Positions 1 through 6,090 of a stretch of DNA of 6,090 nucleotides are shown here, in pieces. The position numbers and the translations under genes were made by a program. The notes below the pieces were generated by a model that saw only the letters and a list, made by a program, of their open reading frames with translations, was not told where the DNA came from and did not search any database. The DNA lies in assembly GCA_002435365.1 (NCBI GenBank), contig DJMM01000085.1, positions 326 to 6,415 of the forward strand, in the 5' to 3' direction. Origin of the DNA: Ignavibacteriales bacterium UBA6490 (GTDB taxonomy: Bacteria > Bacteroidota > Ignavibacteria > Ignavibacteriales > Ignavibacteriaceae). Numbering within the stretch: the stretch's first letter is position 1; the number at the start of each line of letters is the position of its first letter.

Positions 1-145
1 GGAATTATGGCGGAATTTACTGCCGCGCTATATTTCTTCAGTTGTTAAGGATAGCTGAGCTGTTGCATTCCCGTCCCCAATTGCCGCAAACTTTTATTAT
101 ATTAACCCAATTAGTTTGGGAAAAATCTTGATAACCGGCGAGAAA
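1..145 (+). other. Leader before the amylase gene; possible tail of an upstream gene
   Basis: One plus-strand frame is open from base 3 to a TGA at 129-131 (42 codons, ending LVWEKS). It would end 14 nt before the amylase ATG, which would be normal operon spacing. I do not recognise the peptide, and an open run of this length is expected by chance fairly often, so the call is weak. The other two plus frames stop at about 48 and 58. No minus-strand frame shows a credible start. The stretch 88-105 is AT-rich. TTAGTTTG at 111-118 differs by one base from the Bacteroidetes -7 box TAnnTTTG, but no TTG box lies at the usual distance upstream, so I do not call a promoter. Confidence 0.25.
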
Positions 146-3100
146 ATGGCTTTTTTCGAAAATTCAACACGCTATGAATTTCACATTTCGCGGAAATCCA
201 GGGCAAAGTATAAGATTGATGAATCGCTTTATTCCATAATGGGTAATCTGTTAATAAGCGATTTCAGGAAAGCGCGTTATCTTTCACAGCAGATAAATCA
301 AACCAGGATTAAGGAAGGAAGAACCGGTGATCTTGTAACTGCGGGACAAATTAATGCTTTGGGTCTTCTTCACGAAATTCTCCATTTTCTGATCAGGTAT
401 TACGAGGAAAAAGAAAATCCGGGTGCAATAACCAGGGCTCTTGATCATCTTAACAGCAAACTTACTCCTGAGAAAGTTGACAGTACTCTCCTTTCCTTTA
501 TTCAGAAATTTCCGCCGATCGGGGTTTACAAAGGTGAAATTTCCGCCGAGGAGTTTTTGAAAGGCGCTTCAGGAATAAAATCCAACAGGGAAATTCTTCT
601 TGAAGAGATTTTTCTGCTGAATATCGAAAATATTAATCCCGCTACTTCCAGTCTTGAGGAACTCTATTCTGATAAAGAACTTGCGGCGGCTTCGGATTAT
701 TCAAGGATTGTTGAGGAATCGGAACACTTCTTTAAGAATGAAAAGCCGCTGGGAAGCGAAAATCTTCCGCTGTTCGATTTTCTGAAAAGACCGATCGTAA
801 ATAGCCCCTATTCTTTAACCGGGCAGCTGGATTACATAAAGGTCAACTGGCATTTTTACATTTTTGAATTATTTAACACCAGGCTGCTCAGCGGCAGTGA
901 TCTTATCGAGGAGGATGCCCGTATTTTTTATAAGCCCGGTGGTTTTGACAAGCCTACGCCCCCGGTACCCGTTTATGAATTCGATGAGAATTATTTCGAT
1001 CTGCTGAGGAAGAAGCTTGCAGCCGGCGAACATTTAAGCGGCGATGAAGCAAGATTTTATTACTCAGAGTATGAAAAATTCACTCACGATACCGATTGGA
1101 TGCCCAAGGTGGTGATGATCGCGAAAAATATCTATGTGTGGCTTCATCAGCTTTCCGAAAAATATGGACGGGAGTTAACCCGGCTGGACCAGGTTCCTGA
1201 CGAAGAATTGGATATTCTTGCCTCCTGGAACTTTACCGCTTTATGGCTGATCGGCATCTGGGAAAGAAGCAGTGCCTCCAGGAAAATAAAACAGATTATG
1301 GGAAATCCGGAAGCGGCATCGTCCGCTTACTCCCTTTTCGATTATGTGATCGCCGGTGAACTCGGCGGTGAGGATTCCTTCCAAAATCTGAAACACCGGG
1401 CCGGGTTAAGAGGCATCAGGATTGCAAGTGATATGGTTCCAAACCATACAGGCATCTATTCAAAATGGATTGTTGAAAAACCTGATTATTTTATGCAGGT
1501 TCCGTATACCCCCTATCCATCCTATTCATTCAATGGTCCGAACCTGAGTGATGATCCCAGGGTAGAAGTAAGAATTGAAGATAAATACTATGACCATACC
1601 GATGCTGCCGTAATTTTTCAAAGAAGGGACAGCCATACCGGGGATATTAAATATATTTACCACGGCAACGACGGCACACATATGCCCTGGAACGATACCG
1701 CACAGCTTAATCTGCTTAATCCCGAATTGAAGGAATCCCTCATTCAGACAATAATGCATGTTGCGCGTAAGACCCCCATCATAAGATTTGACGCGGCCAT
1801 GACGCTTGCAAAAAAACATTACCAGCGGCTGTGGTTCCCGCAGCCTGGTACTGGAGGCGCAATCCCATCGCGTTCAGATTTTTCAATGACCCGCGAAGAA
1901 TTTGACAGGGCTTTGCCGGAAGAATTCTGGCGGGAAGTGGTGGACCGGATAAACAAAGAAATGCCGGAAACCCTTCTGCTAGCTGAAGCATTCTGGCTGA
2001 TGGAGGGCTATTTTGTTAGAACACTTGGAATGCACCGGGTTTATAACAGCGCATTTATGCATATGATGATGAAGGAAGAAAATGAGAAGTACCGGCTGCT
2101 TATAAAAAACACACTTGAATTCAATGCCGAGATACTTAAGCGGTATGTAAACTTTATGAGCAATCCTGATGAAGAAACTGCAATAAATCAGTTCGGCAAG
2201 GGGGACAAATATTTCGGCGTTGCCATAATGATGATAACGCTTCCGGGCCTGCCCATGTTCGCACACGGACAGGTGGACGGCTTCTCTGAAAAATACGGTA
2301 TGGAGTATAAGAAGGCATATTATAATGAATATCCTGACGGACATTTAATTCAGAGGCACAGGGATGAAATATTTCCCCTGCTGCGAAAAAGATACCTGTT
2401 CAGTCAGGTTAATAATTTTGAATTTTATGATTTCATTACAAATTCCGGAGAAACAAATGAGAATGTCTTTGCCTTCTCAAATTGTGCCGGAGACGAAAAA
2501 GCATTGGTTGTTTATAATAACTCCTATTTCGAGACAAAGGGAACTGTAAACTTTTCTTTCAGCCGGCCGTTTTCAGGCGCAGGTTACAGAAATACAACGC
2601 TTGCTGCCGCGTTGAACCTGAAGGATGATTACCGGATTTATTACAAGGTTTATGAACATAAGTCGAGACTTCAGTATCTTTTCTCTGCAAAGGATCTTTT
2701 TGAATCAGGCATGTATATTCCGCTCTGGGGTTATGAATACAGGGTGTACCTGGGATTCGAAGAGATACATGATTTGCAGGGTGATTATGAAAAGCTATAC
2801 AGGTATCTTGAGGGCAGGGGTGTTTTCTCGATCGATGATATGCTTAGGGAATTAACACTGGCGCCTTTTCATTATGCGCTGGCCGATTTGCTTGGCGAAG
2901 AAAATTATAAGCAGTTTGAAAAGTTTATTGATGGCAGTAGTGAGGAAATCCCCGATGATTTTAACAATAAAATTGCCGCCGGCATTTCAGAATTATCCAC
3001 CAGGGGGGGATTACAATTCGATACTGCTGCCGTTCATTCGAAAATCAAAAAAGATTTACACAAGGTAAGGGAGAGGATAAAAGAATCAAAGAAAGAAAAG

Positions 3101-3736
3101 GGTCAGGTTAAAAAGGCAAAAGGTGCAGTGAATGTTGATCAGAATAATCTTCTGACGAATAATGGAAAAGCTCTTCTGGTATTGCTGCCCCGGATTTTCT
3201 TTTTCAGAATTCTTAATGAAGATAGTTCCGGAAATAACAACGGGTACAAATTATTCAGGGATCTTCTGCTGGACAGGGTGATTTTCAACAGTCTGAATAT
3301 GTTTGTAAATCCGGATGAAGCTGGAACTGATGTTCATTTGATAAAGATCTTATCATCGGAAAAATCTGTACAGTTATTAGAGATGTTTGCTTCGTCAAGT
3401 GCAAGATCGCTGAAATCACTTAAATTGCTGGTATCATCAATGTTCGTGGATGCGGAGATCCGGAGCTTTCTGCACTTTAATGAATTTGAAAATATAAAAT
3501 ACTTCAGTAAAGAGAAATTTTATCATTTACTGGAGTGGTTTTATACAATCAATATTATTTTCAATGTAACCGGAACCGAGGGACAGAAAAAGCTTTCGGG
3601 AGTAATTAAAAAGCTGAAGGCAGATGCCGATTCCGCTGGATACAAAGTTGATGCACTGACAGATAAATATGAAAAAAAGGAATTGAAACGAAATGTTAAA
3701 AAGAAACAAACAAACAGCGGAGGGAAAAAGAGGTAG
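146..3736 (+). CDS. Large cytoplasmic GH13 alpha-amylase family glycosidase
   Basis: Predicted to hydrolyse or transfer alpha-glucosidic bonds in glycogen- or maltodextrin-like glucans in the cytoplasm; the exact reaction cannot be read from sequence. Numbering is from the ATG at 146 (about 1,196 residues). Residues 1-317 are a mostly helical N-terminal region. The GH13 barrel spans about 318-730, with region I SDMVPNH (D429, N433, H434), a region V-like MPWNDTAQLN (513-522), region II IIRFDAAMT (R547, nucleophile D549), region III LLLAEAFW (acid/base E614) and region IV SNPDEETA (D675). The usual His before the region IV Asp is Pro674. A beta-rich domain (about 760-880) and a helical C-terminal region follow, with a Lys-rich linker (about 965-993) and a basic tail. 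No signal peptide is seen. A TTG at 116 is in frame, but the ATG is preferred because the recalled family N-terminus (a stretch like YEFHISRKSRAKY) begins just after it. The Shine-Dalgarno site is weak. At about 1,200 residues it is far larger than classical amylases of 450-650. The family is confident; the substrate is unknown. Confidence 0.93.
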   Translation: MAFFENSTRYEFHISRKSRAKYKIDESLYSIMGNLLISDFRKARYLSQQINQTRIKEGRTGDLVTAGQINALGLLHEILHFLIRYYEEKENPGAITRALDHLNSKLTPEKVDSTLLSFIQKFPPIGVYKGEISAEEFLKGASGIKSNREILLEEIFLLNIENINPATSSLEELYSDKELAAASDYSRIVEESEHFFKNEKPLGSENLPLFDFLKRPIVNSPYSLTGQLDYIKVNWHFYIFELFNTRLLSGSDLIEEDARIFYKPGGFDKPTPPVPVYEFDENYFDLLRKKLAAGEHLSGDEARFYYSEYEKFTHDTDWMPKVVMIAKNIYVWLHQLSEKYGRELTRLDQVPDEELDILASWNFTALWLIGIWERSSASRKIKQIMGNPEAASSAYSLFDYVIAGELGGEDSFQNLKHRAGLRGIRIASDMVPNHTGIYSKWIVEKPDYFMQVPYTPYPSYSFNGPNLSDDPRVEVRIEDKYYDHTDAAVIFQRRDSHTGDIKYIYHGNDGTHMPWNDTAQLNLLNPELKESLIQTIMHVARKTPIIRFDAAMTLAKKHYQRLWFPQPGTGGAIPSRSDFSMTREEFDRALPEEFWREVVDRINKEMPETLLLAEAFWLMEGYFVRTLGMHRVYNSAFMHMMMKEENEKYRLLIKNTLEFNAEILKRYVNFMSNPDEETAINQFGKGDKYFGVAIMMITLPGLPMFAHGQVDGFSEKYGMEYKKAYYNEYPDGHLIQRHRDEIFPLLRKRYLFSQVNNFEFYDFITNSGETNENVFAFSNCAGDEKALVVYNNSYFETKGTVNFSFSRPFSGAGYRNTTLAAALNLKDDYRIYYKVYEHKSRLQYLFSAKDLFESGMYIPLWGYEYRVYLGFEEIHDLQGDYEKLYRYLEGRGVFSIDDMLRELTLAPFHYALADLLGEENYKQFEKFIDGSSEEIPDDFNNKIAAGISELSTRGGLQFDTAAVHSKIKKDLHKVRERIKESKKEKGQVKKAKGAVNVDQNNLLTNNGKALLVLLPRIFFFRILNEDSSGNNNGYKLFRDLLLDRVIFNSLNMFVNPDEAGTDVHLIKILSSEKSVQLLEMFASSSARSLKSLKLLVSSMFVDAEIRSFLHFNEFENIKYFSKEKFYHLLEWFYTINIIFNVTGTEGQKKLSGVIKKLKADADSAGYKVDALTDKYEKKELKRNVKKKQTNSGGKKR

Positions 3737-5186
3737 AGCATTATTCATCATATTTCTGCTGATAATTGCATGCAGTAAAAACTTTTCGCAGGTTGTCCTC
3801 ACCGATGCATTTCCAAATCTTACATTTGCTTCACCGGTCGATCTACAGCATCCGGGAGACGGTACAAACAGGTTATTCGTTGTTGAACAGCCCGGAATAA
3901 TAAAAGTATTTGAAAATTCGCCTTCCATAACAGCGCACAAAGATTTTCTTGACATCCGGGACCGTGTTCAAATGGGTGGAGAAATGGGACTTCTGGGACT
4001 CGCCTTTCATCCCGATTATATAAACAACGGTTACTTCTATGTTAATTACACAACAATGTCTCCGGATAGGCAAACTATAATATCCAGGTTTACTGTTTCA
4101 TCCGATCCGGATATTGCCGATCCAGGTTCAGAACTGATATTGATCAGGCAGCCGCAGCCGTATTCAAACCATAATGGAGGGCAGCTTGCATTCGGTCCTG
4201 ACGGATATTTGTATATAGCATTAGGCGACGGCGGCAGCGGAGGTGATCCTTTAAATAATGCTCAGAACAGAAGTACACTGCTCGGCAAAATACTCCGCAT
4301 CGATGTAAATTCTGTAGAAGGAAATCTGAACTATGCTATCCCTCCAGATAATCCGTATAAGGATAACAGCAATGGATTCCGTGAAGAAATTTTTGCTTAC
4401 GGGTTGAGAAATCCATGGAGATTCAGTTTTGATGCTTTTAACGGAAGCATCTGGTGCGGGGATGTGGGACAGGGTGACTGGGAGGAAATAGATATAATTG
4501 AATCGGGAAAAAATTACGGCTGGCGGTATAAAGAGGGGGATCATTGTTATAATCCGCCGGCAAACTGCGATACAATAGAAGGTTTAATTTCGCCAATATG
4601 GGAATACAACCACACATCGGGTGGAGTAGCAGTAACAGGCGGCTATGTCTATCGTGGATCCAGAATCCCTGAACTATACGGCAAATATATTTACGGTGAT
4701 TATCTTTCCAAAAACATCTGGAAGCTGACAAACGATTCTGCAGCAGCACCTTTAAATGAGTATCTGCTTACCGCACCCGGCTTAATTACTTCGTTTGGTA
4801 CGGATAAGGAAAATGAACTTTATGTATGTCTTGTTGCAGGAAGCGGAAAAATTTATAAGTTTTCAAGTCTTACCGGAACTGCAGCGGGAGAAACGGGGAA
4901 TATCAGCGGTTATTATTTGAGTCCTGCATTCCCGAATCCGTTCAATCCTGCCACTGCATTTTCCTTGCATCTGCCGGATCAAAGTGAGGTTAAAATTGAT
5001 GTAATAAATGCTGCCGGAGAGGTTATCGCTCTTATTAAAAATGAAGTAATGCAGGGTGGAAATCACCTTATTACCTGGAGAGCAGATGAAGTACCATCTG
5101 GTATCTATTTTATTAGGATAAATGCACTATCTTTAATAAATACAAAGACTTACAGGAAAATAAATAAAGTTGTTTTTATCAAATAA
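3693..5186 (+). CDS. T9SS-exported PQQ-dependent glucose/sorbosone dehydrogenase-like protein
   Basis: Probable quinoprotein that oxidises a sugar or aldose outside the cell or on its surface (GSDH six-bladed propeller family). It has 497 residues: a basic n-region (1-15), a hydrophobic core (about 16-26), the propeller (about 34-392) and a T9SS type A sorting domain (about 404-497) with PNPFNP (414-419), PSGIYFIRI (468-476) and a final VVFIK. Family motifs are MGLLGLAFHPD (98-109 region), SNHNGGQLAFGPDG with the likely general-base H160, the Gly/Asp-rich LGDGGSGGDP, GLRNPWRFSFD with R239-N240, and SGKNYGWRY. C285 and C292 may form a disulfide. The start is forced: an in-frame TGA lies at 3684-3686 and no other ATG precedes the hydrophobic core. 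It overlaps the amylase gene by 44 nt in the +1 frame, which suggests co-transcription and coupled translation. Compared with my memory of Acinetobacter soluble glucose dehydrogenase, Glu replaces the PQQ-site Gln and the late Arg pair is not evident, so glucose may not be the substrate. IIAC also fits a weak lipobox. Confidence 0.93.
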   Translation: MLKRNKQTAEGKRGRALFIIFLLIIACSKNFSQVVLTDAFPNLTFASPVDLQHPGDGTNRLFVVEQPGIIKVFENSPSITAHKDFLDIRDRVQMGGEMGLLGLAFHPDYINNGYFYVNYTTMSPDRQTIISRFTVSSDPDIADPGSELILIRQPQPYSNHNGGQLAFGPDGYLYIALGDGGSGGDPLNNAQNRSTLLGKILRIDVNSVEGNLNYAIPPDNPYKDNSNGFREEIFAYGLRNPWRFSFDAFNGSIWCGDVGQGDWEEIDIIESGKNYGWRYKEGDHCYNPPANCDTIEGLISPIWEYNHTSGGVAVTGGYVYRGSRIPELYGKYIYGDYLSKNIWKLTNDSAAAPLNEYLLTAPGLITSFGTDKENELYVCLVAGSGKIYKFSSLTGTAAGETGNISGYYLSPAFPNPFNPATAFSLHLPDQSEVKIDVINAAGEVIALIKNEVMQGGNHLITWRADEVPSGIYFIRINALSLINTKTYRKINKVVFIK

Positions 5187-6090
5187 TCAGGCAAGTATAT
5201 ACCTGGCTGCAGCTTTGGCGCAGTTTTCACCATCGACACCTGTGGAAACTATACCGCCGGCAAACCCGGCACCTTCACCTGCAGGGAAGAAACCGGATAT
5301 TTCAGGGTGCATAAATGTTTCAGGATCACGCAGAATCCTTACCGGCGAACTGGTTCTGCTCTCCCCTGCTAATATTAAAGCTTCCGAGGTAAAGTAACCT
5401 CTGACCTTTTTGTCAATAACACGGAATGCCTCCCGGAGGTTATCCCCGATGAATGATGGCAGAATTTCGTGCAGGGGTGCTGAAATAACTCCAGGTATAT
5501 ATGAAGTTCCCGGAAGTGATGATGATAAAATCCCATCCACAAAATCAGTCATTCGCTGAGCAGGTGCGGACTGACTAGAATTACTGTTGCCGTAAACAAT
5601 CTTTTCATATTCCTGTTGGAATTTCAATCCGTTTAATGGATAATGATCTATATATTTATCCATATCTTTTTCATTAACCGTTACAACAAAACCTGAGTTT
5701 GCATACCGGGAATTTCTTTTCGAATACGACATTCCATTTATTACCAGTTCATCCGGAGCAGTTGACGCCGGAATAATTATACCTCCCGGACACATACAAA
5801 ATGAATACACACCTCTCCCCCCAACCTGGCAGCTTAGATTATAGGATGCAGGCGGAAGTTCGGAATATTCTGTTGAGTGATACTGTATCTCATTTATGAG
5901 AGGCTGGGGATGTTCGATCCTTACTCCCATTGCGAACTCCTTCGGTTCCATTTTGATGTTATGTTCCCGCAGCAGGTAATAAATATCCCTTGCCGAGTGT
6001 CCCACTCCCAGAATAACAGCATCCCCGGTTACTTCATCGCTACCATTTACAATAACACCCTGCATCGATTTATCTTTAATTATAAAATCG
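5187..6090 (-). CDS. FAD-dependent dehydrogenase, COG2509-like (5' end outside window)
   Basis: Only the C-terminal 301 or so codons are present. The frame stays open past the first in-window ATG (6063-6065) to base 6090, with the residues DFIIKDKS ahead of it, so that ATG is internal. The N-terminal GxGxxG FAD-binding fold must lie beyond the right edge. Visible family signatures, in protein order, are AVILGVGHSARD (GHSARD is characteristic), FAMGVRIEHPQPLIN, the Cys-containing YSFCMCPGG, NGMSYSKRNSRYANSG, and a C-terminal FFPAGEGAGFAGGIVSTG followed by VDGENCAKAAA, which is the usual FAD-contacting end of such flavoproteins. It is probably a soluble cytoplasmic oxidoreductase using NAD(P)H or an unknown acceptor; members I know of are poorly characterised, so no substrate is proposed. 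The gene ends with TGA at 5189-5187, immediately beside the TAA of the convergent sugar dehydrogenase gene. Nothing visible links it to the carbohydrate genes. Family placement is confident; the role is not. Confidence 0.9.
   Translation of the reverse strand, partial: DFIIKDKSMQGVIVNGSDEVTGDAVILGVGHSARDIYYLLREHNIKMEPKEFAMGVRIEHPQPLINEIQYHSTEYSELPPASYNLSCQVGGRGVYSFCMCPGGIIIPASTAPDELVINGMSYSKRNSRYANSGFVVTVNEKDMDKYIDHYPLNGLKFQQEYEKIVYGNSNSSQSAPAQRMTDFVDGILSSSLPGTSYIPGVISAPLHEILPSFIGDNLREAFRVIDKKVRGYFTSEALILAGESRTSSPVRILRDPETFMHPEISGFFPAGEGAGFAGGIVSTGVDGENCAKAAARYILA

Noticed and set aside
111..118. TTAGTTTG as a Bacteroidetes -7 promoter box
   Set aside because: One mismatch to TAnnTTTG, and the nearest TTG (81-83) is too far upstream for the usual spacing; this level of match is common by chance.
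116..145. TTG start at 116 for the amylase gene, adding ten residues
   Set aside because: There is no Shine-Dalgarno site before it, and the ATG at 146 lies just ahead of the region recalled as the family's conserved N-terminus.
1526..2344. Minus-strand open frames of 70-121 codons inside the amylase gene
   Set aside because: They lie opposite the conserved GH13 catalytic motifs, have no ribosome site and translate to Cys/Ile/Phe-rich nonsense typical of antisense shadows.
3527..3955. Minus-strand open frame of 142 codons across the junction of the two plus-strand genes
   Set aside because: It is antisense to a signal peptide, propeller start and Lys-rich tail that are well supported; its hydrophobic stretches simply mirror A-rich Lys codons on the other strand.
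5188..5205. Hairpin at the convergent junction as an intrinsic terminator
   Set aside because: The stem has only 6 bp including a G-U pair in the minus-strand RNA and 4 bp in the plus-strand RNA, with no uninterrupted U run, so it is not listed as a feature.
5170..5397. Plus-strand open frame of 75 codons after the sugar dehydrogenase
   Set aside because: It is antisense to the conserved FAD-contacting C-terminus of the minus-strand flavoprotein.
6063..6065. ATG at 6065 (minus strand) as the true start of the flavoprotein
   Set aside because: The frame continues in coding-like sequence to the window edge, and the family's N-terminal FAD-binding motif is missing, so the gene must begin outside the window.

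Overview
The window holds three genes and almost no non-coding DNA: two overlapping plus-strand genes and one minus-strand gene that runs off the right edge. The likely source is an environmental bacterium of the Bacteroidetes/Chlorobi/Ignavibacteria/Calditrichia sphere. The main reason is the C-terminus of the second protein, a type IX secretion (Por) sorting domain with the PNPFNP signature common in Ignavibacteria- and Calditrichia-type genomes. Moderate GC, A-rich coding sequence and weak Shine-Dalgarno sites agree. The phylum-level placement is inference.

Layout. Bases 1-145 are a short leader that may carry the last codons of an upstream gene. Bases 146-3736 (+) encode a very large cytoplasmic GH13 (alpha-amylase family) protein of about 1,196 residues. 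Bases 3693-5186 (+) encode an exported PQQ-dependent glucose/sorbosone dehydrogenase-like beta-propeller with a T9SS sorting domain; it starts 44 nt inside the end of the amylase gene. Bases 5187-6090 (-) encode the C-terminal part of an FAD-dependent dehydrogenase of the COG2509 type. Its stop codon directly touches the stop codon of the sugar dehydrogenase gene, so the convergent pair has no intergenic base.

The first two genes are probably co-transcribed and both concern carbohydrate: an alpha-glucan-active enzyme inside the cell and a sugar-oxidising-type enzyme outside it or on its surface. The sequence does not prove a shared pathway. The FAD protein is on the other strand and is probably unrelated. 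No RNA gene, mobile element, CRISPR array, tandem repeat or riboswitch was seen. I found no convincing new multi-gene system. The points worth a second look are details: changed active-site positions in two enzymes, a dual-coding overlap, an ambiguous signal peptide and the abutting stops.
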